Source of the DNA: Prevotella sp. P6B1
Lineage (GTDB): Bacteria > Bacteroidota > Bacteroidia > Bacteroidales > Bacteroidaceae
DNA length: 64,000 nt
NCBI RefSeq assembly: GCF_000702825.1
Contig: NZ_JNKF01000012.1
Coordinates: 1-64,000, forward strand
Reading direction: 5' to 3'
The notes under the pieces: model-generated
What the model saw: only the letters and a program-made list of their open reading frames with translations
What the model was told of the DNA's origin: nothing
Databases searched by the model: none
Shown: in pieces, positions 7,685 through 15,702 of the stretch
How the letters are laid out: every line of letters starts with the position of its first letter
Numbering within the stretch: the first letter of the stretch is position 1
Program-made: the position numbers and the translations under genes

Positions 7685-8587
7685 TCAATCTTCTATTGTA
7701 AAATACACTTGCTTTGACTTACAACAATCTATACCTCCATTTGCAGGATTATTGGGCATTGGGGTAAACAATAAGTTTCCAGTTTCTTGCTGCCGCCACC
7801 TATTATTATATGGAACAAAAGTGTCATTGGGGAAATGGAATCTCCTTCCACGCAAAGTATAGCCAAATCTTTTAAGACAATTCATTATGTATTCCATCAT
7901 TTGTACAGCGGTGTCTAGCTGACCATTATGCCCATATAAACTTATATCATTAAAAAAGACTCTTTTTACATTAGCATGAATAATGAAGTCAACAATTTCG
8001 TCAGCAAACACATTCCTTGAACCTATTGCAGAATTCTTTACATAGTCTGATAACAGATAGTTCATCACAAGCATATCAACCCTTTGTTCGGCAAATGGTT
8101 GGAACGTTGTGAACAAATTAGTATCGAAGAACCGTAAGATATGCCCCGTATCACTTAGACATGTGCGACTCATTTGTTGTACATCATTCCATATCGAGTT
8201 TAAATCATATCCTTGATAATCAAGTTGAATCTGCAAATTTCGATGTCGTATACCATGAATAATACCATAAACTTCCGAGCCTGGTCCACATCCTAATGAT
8301 ACAACATTCAGTTTTGTTATTTGTCCAAAGGTTATGAGTCTTATTACATATTCTATCTCTGAGGCAAATCTATTGAAAAAACGCATTACATAATAATATG
8401 TAATTTTATGGCATGGATAAGCTCTGATAGTACCATATCTCTGTATAGCGGCCATACATCTTGAACAATCACCCTCAAGACAACCAAACCTTTGGCAATA
8501 ATGATTTTCTGGGCAATCATTCCCGCAAAGAGAATAATTCAACCATTTGGTATGGCATTCCGTATATAGATTCAGCAATTCCTGCAT
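7685..8587 (-). CDS. Methyltransferase-like protein with N-terminal cysteine cluster
   Basis: The ATG at 8587 is preferred over an upstream TTG, giving 300 residues. The first 50 contain seven closely spaced cysteines (CGNDCPENHYCQRFGC, then GDCSRC), which could form a zinc or iron-sulphur site. Around residue 95 the motif VVSLGCGPGSEVYGI is a SAM-binding glycine loop of class I type. The central part is predicted mixed alpha/beta; the C-terminus ends with another CC pair. It shares fold and neighbourhood with the next gene but little sequence, so the two may form a heterodimer. I cannot name a substrate. No homologue of known function is recognised. Confidence 0.68.
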   Translation of the reverse strand: MQELLNLYTECHTKWLNYSLCGNDCPENHYCQRFGCLEGDCSRCMAAIQRYGTIRAYPCHKITYYYVMRFFNRFASEIEYVIRLITFGQITKLNVVSLGCGPGSEVYGIIHGIRHRNLQIQLDYQGYDLNSIWNDVQQMSRTCLSDTGHILRFFDTNLFTTFQPFAEQRVDMLVMNYLLSDYVKNSAIGSRNVFADEIVDFIIHANVKRVFFNDISLYGHNGQLDTAVQMMEYIMNCLKRFGYTLRGRRFHFPNDTFVPYNNRWRQQETGNLLFTPMPNNPANGGIDCCKSKQVYFTIED

Positions 8588-8628
8588 ATGCAATCACTCT
8601 TTATCAAATACCACACGAAAACCATTTT

Positions 8629-9315
8629 CTATCTTTGTATCCTAATAGACATGAAATTAACCATACTACTGATTATCCTTACAGTATTATAGAACATTTC
8701 TATCAAGAAATAGCAAATAAAAAATCTGCCTGCAATTATTAACAACAGTTTCAAGAATAAAAATATTGAGGGGAGCGTAATCTCAACAAACGAATAGTCG
8801 TCCAGCCTAACGCTAAAGAAGTTGTAATACATGACATATGTGCATATCAATGCCAAGGCCCATATACCAACTATCACATTCTTTCCAACCAGCACATTAA
8901 ACTGTTGGACATAGTAAAGAGATTGTTTCTGCCATAGTTTTTCCAGTGCATTCTCATATCTTATTTCTTCTACAGATATCTCAATACTGCGAGTTTGGTC
9001 ATTTTCTGTTGTCTCCACTCGATAATCTCCATCCTTTTTCCTAGATGGAATATAAAATTTATCTAGAGCAAATACCAATGCTGTGAGAAAAAGCCCTATT
9101 AAGATAGCAAGAATCGACGCTCCCAATTGAAGGAAATCGTTATTATATCCTGCAGGAAGTGATATCAATACGATGAAAGAAAGCGGATAAGATAGTAAAA
9201 GCCTTCCATTCCTTCGAATGAATGGCTTTCTTCGATTATTTATATCCAACGTCTCACTTTCACGTGCCTTGGAATATACAAAACATATAAACGAGCTATG
9301 TTTATCTGGACGCAT
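8629..9315 (-). CDS. Four-transmembrane protein of unknown function
   Basis: Four hydrophobic segments are visible at about residues 39-56, 61-84, 146-167 and 182-206 of 228. A charged cytoplasmic-type loop between segments 2 and 3 is rich in acidic residues and lysine (SRKKDGDYRVE, then SIEISVEEIRYENALEKL). No signal peptide. I recognise no family. It starts four bases after the stop of the preceding gene and sits in the middle of an operon with an ATPase and a putative nuclease. In defence operons such small membrane proteins are often the toxic effector; that role is only inferred here. Confidence 0.65.
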   Translation of the reverse strand: MRPDKHSSFICFVYSKARESETLDINNRRKPFIRRNGRLLLSYPLSFIVLISLPAGYNNDFLQLGASILAILIGLFLTALVFALDKFYIPSRKKDGDYRVETTENDQTRSIEISVEEIRYENALEKLWQKQSLYYVQQFNVLVGKNVIVGIWALALICTYVMYYNFFSVRLDDYSFVEITLPSIFLFLKLLLIIAGRFFICYFLIEMFYNTVRIISSMVNFMSIRIQR

Positions 9316-9319
9316 GATC

Positions 9320-10339
9320 TTATACGAATAAATCTGGTCTTATCTCTGGTAGCACTTCATCTTGAAAGAGATTTTGGCACAACATATTTAGTTCATCAAA
9401 TTCAGGAGTGTCATCATCATTATAATTATTTATTCGTCCTTCAAGATACACAACAGGTATTACATTCAGATTCTCATCATCAAAATCAAATGTTCTGTCA
9501 GTCTTTGAGAATGGACTGCTTAATTTCATTCTCTTAGATTCAAAATTTATCAGACGCTCTGTTTCATTCTTTTGACGATTAAAACCCAGTTGTTCCAAAA
9601 GGTTCCCCATTCGAGACTTCGCATTTAATGAAACATCCCCGTCTTTAGGTTTAATCTCAATTTTAACATCATATAATTGCTTATACGAACTCATGCCTTT
9701 CCCTGTAAACACTTCGTCCAGATAAGTATTGCTAAATTCTATAGACTTGATGATAGCCTCGTCTTGAAACTCTTGCTGAAATGATTTGGGGCAGAACATA
9801 TTTAATGCTGGACGTTGGAAATTTCCTCCTTTAAAAAGTCGTTCCACATATAATTTGAATATGTCTGTTATCGTTTCCTCCTTGCTATTTGAATGTATGA
9901 TAAAACAACCTTCATTATGGTCTAACGGCAAATAAAGAAGAAAATAGTAATATCGGAGAATGGTTTTGTTCTTTCCAAAAGCGCTTGCTTCTTCAGTATC
10001 TACCGACGAGTCGCTCATCATACCATCTCTACCAAATCTGCCACCATTGATAACACCATAAATGATATTCTTCTTTACATCAACAACAGGTTTATGTTCT
10101 AAATGTTTATTGGAAGCAGTTTTTATTAGCTTCAACTGTTTCTTGATGTTTTTATCTTTTGCCTTCTCCGTTACCAATTGACTCATAAAATGATCAAACA
10201 GCTTATTCATTATTTGAGCATCAGTACTTGGCTTTCGCTGATACAATTCTTGTATTGCGAAATCGCGAAAGGTTCTATACTCCAGATCTTTAGAAACCAA
10301 TCTCAGTCTGTAAAATTCCAATTTAGGTCTTAAAGCCAT
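9320..10339 (-). CDS. Unknown soluble protein in the ATPase/nuclease operon
   Basis: The preferred start is the ATG at 10339 (MALRPKLEFYRLRLVS), 14 bases after the upstream stop; a start 13 codons earlier would overlap that gene. The protein of about 339 residues has no membrane segment and no motif I can name. Visible features are a basic stretch around residues 75-105, I-Y-G-V-I-N-G-G-R-F-G near 112-122, and an acidic C-terminus (NNYNDDDTPEFDEL). The family is not recognised. Tight packing between the putative nuclease and the four-TM protein suggests it works with them. Confidence 0.62.
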   Translation of the reverse strand: MALRPKLEFYRLRLVSKDLEYRTFRDFAIQELYQRKPSTDAQIMNKLFDHFMSQLVTEKAKDKNIKKQLKLIKTASNKHLEHKPVVDVKKNIIYGVINGGRFGRDGMMSDSSVDTEEASAFGKNKTILRYYYFLLYLPLDHNEGCFIIHSNSKEETITDIFKLYVERLFKGGNFQRPALNMFCPKSFQQEFQDEAIIKSIEFSNTYLDEVFTGKGMSSYKQLYDVKIEIKPKDGDVSLNAKSRMGNLLEQLGFNRQKNETERLINFESKRMKLSSPFSKTDRTFDFDDENLNVIPVVYLEGRINNYNDDDTPEFDELNMLCQNLFQDEVLPEIRPDLFV

Positions 10340-10353
10340 CTCGAATCCTATTT

Positions 10354-11280
10354 TTATTGTTCTGCTATCGAAGCCCAAAACTCAGTATCACCCTCTAGAA
10401 GATCCACTTCATTCAAGAATGTAACTACCGAAAGAAGTGCCTGCCTAACATCTTCCGTCCTATCCTCTATTTCATCAGCAAGGACAAGTTCATTACCCTC
10501 AAACTTCCCTTTGTACTTCTCAAGAAGGGTATTCAAAAGCATAACCAAATTATCGTCAATAAATACATCCTTGCATTTATTAATACACAATTCAATATAT
10601 TTTAACGCATCAGGAACAACTACTCCATCAGAATCATTCAAAATAGAAAGCAACTGCAAAATCCATTCATAGTTCACCACCTCCAAAGGAGTCTGCGAAG
10701 CGTCCAACCTTAAATATAATATGGCGACAGCCCGACTGATTTTCGAATCGTCTCCCGAATTCAGCAAATCACTGATATTGACAGCATGAGGTTCTCTCGT
10801 CTTTTCGTTCCTTAACGCCTCAAACATGTCATGTGTCAACTTATCCGCGTGAGTAATCAGCAACTCACAGCGATATTTTTTCAAAAACTCTCCAGCCTTT
10901 TTGTCAACTTCCCGATTTAGCAATTGACTCTTAGGATAAGAATATACAGCTATCCTGCCCCAACGCGACAAAAAATCATTATCCTTAAAAAGACTGTGTT
11001 TGAGAGTCTCCTCCAATTGGGTAATGGCGTGGCTCACATCACTACCTTTAAGTTCCACAAAGACTTCTGCAACGTCACCACCTTCTTTTACAAGAATCAG
11101 GGCATCGCACTTGTCTCCTTCGGTAATGATATAGTTATCCACCTGATAACGCCAGCCCTCCATCGGCGGATCAAGCGAGAGGACGTATTTAGAACGCTTC
11201 TCACAACACACGAATTGATTTCTCACTCCATGATCAACAGCAGTGAAGCCATTGTCCGATAGCTTATCGTATGTCTCCAT
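10354..11280 (-). CDS. Putative PD-(D/E)xK-like nuclease paired with an ATPase
   Basis: The N-terminal domain of this 308-residue protein has the order CDALILV (Asp59), AEVFVELKG (Glu72, Glu76, Lys78), then SHAITQLEE (Gln88). That D...ExK...Q arrangement is the usual active site of PD-(D/E)xK nucleases. The C-terminal half (about 130-300) looks all-helical without a recognised motif. The gene overlaps the upstream ATPase gene by 17 bases, so the two are translationally coupled. ATPase plus nuclease pairs are common in phage defence (OLD-, Gabija- and Septu-like logic). The exact family is not recognised, and nuclease activity is inferred from the motif only. Confidence 0.65.
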   Translation of the reverse strand: METYDKLSDNGFTAVDHGVRNQFVCCEKRSKYVLSLDPPMEGWRYQVDNYIITEGDKCDALILVKEGGDVAEVFVELKGSDVSHAITQLEETLKHSLFKDNDFLSRWGRIAVYSYPKSQLLNREVDKKAGEFLKKYRCELLITHADKLTHDMFEALRNEKTREPHAVNISDLLNSGDDSKISRAVAILYLRLDASQTPLEVVNYEWILQLLSILNDSDGVVVPDALKYIELCINKCKDVFIDDNLVMLLNTLLEKYKGKFEGNELVLADEIEDRTEDVRQALLSVVTFLNEVDLLEGDTEFWASIAEQ

Positions 11281-12502
11281 AAATGACTTCGTTTACCTGT
11301 GATGCCTTGCGATTTATTTCTTGCGAGATACTATCCAAATAGTCGCCATCAATAAAACCACTTTCTTTATCCAAGATATCCTTTATCGTACCATGGTCAG
11401 CACAGTAAGCACCAAACTTATTAACCGGCAACAGATAATCATCACTCAGCATTCCCTCCTTTTCAATATCAGAATTGTGTGCCACAAAACTCCTAAGCAG
11501 TAGGTTCACGGTTGATAGAATATAAGGGCTATGGGTAGTCATCATCACGTAATTATCCTCACCCGTCCTTTCGTTGGTCTCCTTGATAGCTTTGACTATT
11601 GCCAACACCAGTTGGTATTGTGACTCGGGGAATAGATTCTCTTCCGGCTCTTCTATGAAAACGCAAGAGCGACGGTAAGTGACAAAGTTCGTTGCCAGTT
11701 GGAGTGCTGCATCTTTTAGGTGGATTTCTGTAGTATCTCCACTTGAAGCATCCATCACAATACGGGCTATTGTATTGGTAATTTCTTCGGGAGATACACT
11801 CTTTCGCGTGCCAGCTTTCCTCAACGCGCCAAGTATCATTAGCAGCATAGGCAGAGAAGACTGAATACCACTTGAAGTAAACATTGGCTGAATAGGAACA
11901 GCTTTATGTCCTACCTCCACAACAGGCATCCGTTTGGCATCGTCATAGTAATACCGTGTCTCACGATCGAAAGGCATCACGAGCGGATTGTTCTTTGTAA
12001 AATAGTGCACTCCCTCTTCATCACCATATTCAAATATATAGTTAAAGAGCATATCATATCTGTCCGAGTTAAAATCCTTGCGGATGTTCTTGGATGCATA
12101 TACTAAATTGCGCTCCGCAGGAAGGAAACAGAGTTTTTCGTTAAAACGTTTCTTGTCAAAATCCTCCACTTTCGTAATCCTTACATTATTTGCCTTCTTG
12201 TCCAAGTCAATTGATACACAGTCGCCCTTGTAATGTATTTCACTTTTCTCAGAGAAGAAAGAGTCGCCTAAGCGGAAGAATTTTGAGAGATTCTTAACAA
12301 ACATCCCATTGTGGGTATACTTATTTACCACCTCTTGATCACCCGTCATTATAGTCTTTTCAAGCCACTCGCAAAAGCAGAGTACCTTCATGAAAGTACT
12401 TTTACCCATGCTCTGTTTACCAATTATTAGCATCACAGGCTTTACAAATATCACACCTGTATCTTCTAACGGACCAATATTTTTTATTTGAATTCTGCGC
12501 AT
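11264..12502 (-). CDS. AAA/ABC-type ATPase of the OLD-like group, without TOPRIM
   Basis: The 412-residue protein shows Walker A GKQSMGKS (28-35), an ABC-signature-like SSGIQSSLPML (210-220), Walker B SCVFIEEPEENLFP (279-292) and a THSPY H-loop (323-327). This is the layout of AAA_15/AAA_21 ATPases related to OLD and to the sensor ATPases of several defence systems. Length is similar to stand-alone members such as those of PARIS; no TOPRIM domain follows. It is the first gene of a nine-gene minus-strand run and overlaps the putative nuclease gene. Probable role: NTP-dependent sensor or regulator of that nuclease (inference). Confidence 0.85.
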   Translation of the reverse strand: MRRIQIKNIGPLEDTGVIFVKPVMLIIGKQSMGKSTFMKVLCFCEWLEKTIMTGDQEVVNKYTHNGMFVKNLSKFFRLGDSFFSEKSEIHYKGDCVSIDLDKKANNVRITKVEDFDKKRFNEKLCFLPAERNLVYASKNIRKDFNSDRYDMLFNYIFEYGDEEGVHYFTKNNPLVMPFDRETRYYYDDAKRMPVVEVGHKAVPIQPMFTSSGIQSSLPMLLMILGALRKAGTRKSVSPEEITNTIARIVMDASSGDTTEIHLKDAALQLATNFVTYRRSCVFIEEPEENLFPESQYQLVLAIVKAIKETNERTGEDNYVMMTTHSPYILSTVNLLLRSFVAHNSDIEKEGMLSDDYLLPVNKFGAYCADHGTIKDILDKESGFIDGDYLDSISQEINRKASQVNEVIYGDIR

Positions 12503-12890
12503 ATAAATATCTTTTTCTGCAAAAATAACGATTTCTCGTCATTCAAATTTCAATCATTACGTTTTTTTATGTTTCTTTAATAGTCACCTCCACAAGCCTG
12601 ACGCCTGTCAATGACAACTTTCGGTTAACGATTAATTGTTCACGGTTCACGGTAAAAATCATGAACCTTGAACCATTAACCCTGAACCACAATTCCTTCA
12701 CCATGAACCTTTAATCATTAACCAAAAGTGGACCGTTAATCATTAATCTTGAACCATGAATCGTTATTCGTGAACCATTCACCCTTAACCATTAACCATA
12801 AAAGGGCATAGCCTCATCAGCCACATTCCTTTTCCAATCTCCTTCATCCTTCTTTTCAAGCCCGCAGAGCAAATAGTCTGCCCGCAGCCG
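12503..12890. other. Gene-free spacer with degenerate repeats
   Basis: No gene is seen. About 12640-12810 contains at least eight imperfect copies of GAACCATTAACC and variants (TGAACCATGAATC, GTTAATCATTAATC) in irregular spacing. On the minus strand just before the ATPase gene, TATTTTTG (12520-12527) matches the -7 box, and a TTTG lies 16 bases further up (12544-12547). That spacing is shorter than the usual 19-20, so this is only a weak promoter candidate for the 12502-2614 gene run. Confidence 0.55.
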
Positions 12891-13181
12891 CTAGCTTTTA
12901 TATTCATTATCAAACTTTTCTGCATCGAACTTATATACCGAATACCGTTCCTTTAGCCTTTTCGAAACATTATAATTCAAGCCCAGGCTCGATAGGAAGT
13001 ACTCTAGATCGTTATTTGCTACAACAATGTCATGACTACTAACATAGACATAGAGGTTAGACGTTTTTAGCTTATCAAACATTATTCGGAATTTATTGAT
13101 ATCAATAATCTCATTCTCTTCCAAATTGCCATTATGTAGCAGCAGAAAATCATCGATTTCTTTATCAACAAGATTAAGCAT
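12891..13181 (-). CDS. Unknown protein, probably the 3' part of the preceding gene
   Basis: The 96 residues from the first ATG are soluble, acidic and unrecognised. Upstream of that ATG the frame stays open for another 20 codons back to a TAA that overlaps the end of the neighbouring gene, and the extra sequence (GEIDDNHIAIKEDVISKVKA) looks like ordinary protein. No ATG, GTG or TTG lies in that extension. The simplest explanation is a -1 frame change at TTTAAGG near 13241-13247: the membrane protein and this segment would then form one protein of about 258 residues. As it stands this may be a broken gene. Confidence 0.6.
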   Translation of the reverse strand: MLNLVDKEIDDFLLLHNGNLEENEIIDINKFRIMFDKLKTSNLYVYVSSHDIVVANNDLEYFLSSLGLNYNVSKRLKERYSVYKFDAEKFDNEYKS

Positions 13182-13231
13182 TGCCTTAACTTTACTTATT
13201 ACGTCTTCCTTTATTGCGATATGATTATCAT

Positions 13232-13666
13232 CTATCTCGCCTTAAATAAAGACTTATATGCTACGTTATCACTATTATCAACAAGATGCCCTTCATTATC
13301 AATCATTCCAAGCGACTCAACTGCCATAACATAGTACAGGTGAATAGACCTATACATCAACGCAAGACGCTGCTTTGCCTTAAATATCCCATACGACTTA
13401 GGACAGAAATCTGAGAACAAATAGAAAATCATACCTGCTATGTATCCGTAGCAAACATTATCCAAAATTACTCTAAAAGGATGTAGTAAAGGAATACTTA
13501 TCCCCAGATTTGCAAATGGTACTGCAGGAAATATGAGTGCAAACAAAAGAAGAAACCAGATAAACTTTTCTTCTTTAATCAGCATCACTCTAATCTTCCA
13601 AAGCATTTTCTTATTAAAAGCCTTTCGTGCCTTTATTCGAGCTTTGATTTGTTTTACAGTTTCCAT
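13232..13666 (-). CDS. Two-transmembrane protein, possibly frameshifted
   Basis: The 144-residue product has a basic N-terminus (KQIKARIKARKAFNKK) and two hydrophobic segments at about 35-58 and 69-86, so it is an inner-membrane protein. The family is not recognised. It ends SLFKAR then TAG, while another frame continues with plausible protein sequence through the following 96-residue segment, so the natural protein may have a soluble C-terminal domain. It is the last unit of the operon that begins with a phosphoribosyltransferase-like gene; a small membrane protein at that position would fit an effector role, which is inference. Confidence 0.62.
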   Translation of the reverse strand: METVKQIKARIKARKAFNKKMLWKIRVMLIKEEKFIWFLLLFALIFPAVPFANLGISIPLLHPFRVILDNVCYGYIAGMIFYLFSDFCPKSYGIFKAKQRLALMYRSIHLYYVMAVESLGMIDNEGHLVDNSDNVAYKSLFKAR

Positions 13667-13704
13667 AATATATTTGCTTCATTTTTTAGAATGACATACT
13701 TCAG

Positions 13705-14766
13705 TCATTTAAAAGTTCCGGCTTTGTAAGATTCTGCTACCCCAAACGCCGTTTTCAACCTCTGAACTGTAGTATATCTAGCCCCGGTTCCTTTATAGAG
13801 TTGCTCAAAAGCGGGCCAATGTTCAAGGATTCTCTCTTTTACCACTATTGCCTCCTCCGATGTTCGAGTCTTTAATAAAGCAACACAATCCGACAAGACG
13901 TATTCATCTTGATTATCCAGCACCACTATTTTACTCCTATTCGGATTACAAACTCGCGGAATGACAACACCAAAGCCAGAAATGGCATTATACGATGTCA
14001 ATATCTTATTTACCTTGACAAGTTTACCATTCTGCATATTTGTTGTATGGATTAATCGCTTGGCATTCTTTGATTTACTTACTTTTAAGCCCTGCATTCT
14101 AATTGCACCTCTAACAACATCCTCGATTGGTAAGTCCAGAAAAGGGTTTATGTTACTTTGGCACTTCCTTCGTATATCCCTGTTACCAACATACACCAGC
14201 ACTATACATGGCGAGCATTTCTTCGAAAAATATACCCTTTCTGGCTCTTCTAATACACATGCATAATGACTCTGTCGCAAATAATCCCATGCTTTTTTGT
14301 CTTTATCAGAGTAAACACAACTGATTGGCAGAATGGCATACAGTCCTCCTTCCGTAGAAAGATGTTCTAGAGCCCGCATCACAAATTTCATGGCGGTACT
14401 CACCTTAAATACTTGTCCTTCAAATTCAATTGTCTCAACTATGCTACCCTTACATGTAAAGGGAGGGTTCATCATAATGAGATCAAACAAGATGTCCCTT
14501 ATGAAATCAACCTTGTTTACTGATTCATCATCTTCAAAGTCGCATACAGCCAGTTTCCAATCTGAATGTTTTTCTTTCAAGTTCGCTATAACGTCATTAC
14601 ATATATCCACGCCATAACATATTGCATCTGGATATTTGTCCCTTGCAGCTCTTATGAGTTCCCCATCACCAATACAAAAATCAGCAATCCTTTTTACATG
14701 ATCTACATCTACGTAATCAGCTAATTTTGTGGCTAAAGGGGTGGGCGTATAAAATGGATCTATCAC
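13705..14766 (-). CDS. N6-adenine DNA methyltransferase-like protein
   Basis: Translation appears to start at GTG, three bases after the upstream stop. The protein (353 residues) opens with FYTPTPLATKLADYV, the usual 'YPTP' lead-in of adenine methyltransferases. It has a variant motif I, ADFCIGDGELIRAA (28-41), and motif IV MMNPPF (98-103). The rest resembles the catalytic domain of N6-adenine enzymes. No separate specificity subunit or restriction endonuclease is adjacent, so this is not an ordinary restriction-modification pair. It could mark self DNA or modify another substrate in the operon with the ORC/CDC6-like ATPase. Confidence 0.8.
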   Translation of the reverse strand: MIDPFYTPTPLATKLADYVDVDHVKRIADFCIGDGELIRAARDKYPDAICYGVDICNDVIANLKEKHSDWKLAVCDFEDDESVNKVDFIRDILFDLIMMNPPFTCKGSIVETIEFEGQVFKVSTAMKFVMRALEHLSTEGGLYAILPISCVYSDKDKKAWDYLRQSHYACVLEEPERVYFSKKCSPCIVLVYVGNRDIRRKCQSNINPFLDLPIEDVVRGAIRMQGLKVSKSKNAKRLIHTTNMQNGKLVKVNKILTSYNAISGFGVVIPRVCNPNRSKIVVLDNQDEYVLSDCVALLKTRTSEEAIVVKERILEHWPAFEQLYKGTGARYTTVQRLKTAFGVAESYKAGTFK

Positions 14767-14769
14767 TTT

Positions 14770-15702
14770 TCAGTTTTCATTAAGAAGTTTTGTAACGTTG
14801 CACGACAATATCTTTCCTATTCCGTCTGTACGATGAACGCTTCTCTTCGGATTATCATACAATAGTTCAACTTCGTCTCTATGCTTGATAGCATATAATA
14901 TCGCACCAATAGCATGCGGCTTTGTACCGATAGGCGCAACTATCATATAAGGATTTGTATTGTCTTTGGCTATTTGATCAAGTGTCAGATATGCATCAAC
15001 AATCGAATTGGCTTCTGCATATACAACTTCTTGCCAGCATCTCTTGTTACTCAAACTATGTCTGTTTCCATAATAGGTCTCGTATGGATACCCCAATTGA
15101 TACCCAGGCACTCCAACAATTGGCCTAATACTAGCTGGAGATGGTTGTTGATCCTCAATAATGAAAGTCAACCTACCTCCTTCAAAACCAAGCAATGTCA
15201 CAAATAGAGGTTCTTTCTTGGGAGCAAACACTTTTTCAAGACCGGGCAATGAATATATGTCCCCTACTGCCTCCGACAAATCTTTATGCAAGCCCTCTTT
15301 CTGAAATTCCTCAATTTTATACCGTGCCGGTTCAGAATACACTACATGTATTTCACATCCGATTTTAAGTCCAGTAATTAATAAAGGAGCTACTAATCTG
15401 CAACTCATTCCTGTTACTTCAAGATACACACTTTTGGTATTATAACTTTCGACAAAAGCTCGAATTTCATTCGAACCAGTTAAAGGTATTACTGAGCCAT
15501 CCCTTTCTATTTTCATCATATCCTCTTCAAGAAGACTGATTTGTTCAAATACAGTTTCAGAATTATTCTTCCTTAAATGAGGCGCACAGAAATCACTTCT
15601 GCTTTCTGCATCATGAGCATAAAGGTACAATGATTGTGTAGGCAATTTAACTTCCTCAATATAGTCCCAATGCTCAGTATATTGGTAGTCTCGATTAATC
15701 AT
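14770..15702 (-). CDS. Rossmann-like protein with a GTKP motif (CARF-like?)
   Basis: The chosen ATG (15702) overlaps the stop of the ATPase gene by eight bases; an upstream in-frame start would give an unlikely hydrophobic leader. The protein of about 310 residues contains SVYLEVTGMSCRLVAPLL followed by HVVYSEPARY, an alternating strand-helix pattern of a Rossmann-like domain. Near the C-terminus, MIVAPIGTKPHAIGAILYA resembles the GTKP loop of CARF-type nucleotide-sensing domains. No catalytic motif is evident. It may be the sensor of this operon; both the CARF comparison and the role are tentative. Confidence 0.6.
   Translation of the reverse strand: MINRDYQYTEHWDYIEEVKLPTQSLYLYAHDAESRSDFCAPHLRKNNSETVFEQISLLEEDMMKIERDGSVIPLTGSNEIRAFVESYNTKSVYLEVTGMSCRLVAPLLITGLKIGCEIHVVYSEPARYKIEEFQKEGLHKDLSEAVGDIYSLPGLEKVFAPKKEPLFVTLLGFEGGRLTFIIEDQQPSPASIRPIVGVPGYQLGYPYETYYGNRHSLSNKRCWQEVVYAEANSIVDAYLTLDQIAKDNTNPYMIVAPIGTKPHAIGAILYAIKHRDEVELLYDNPKRSVHRTDGIGKILSCNVTKLLNEN

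Noticed and set aside
13232..13250. Programmed -1 frameshift
   Set aside because: TTTAAGG does not form an X XXY YYZ heptamer in the reading frame used; mutation is simpler.
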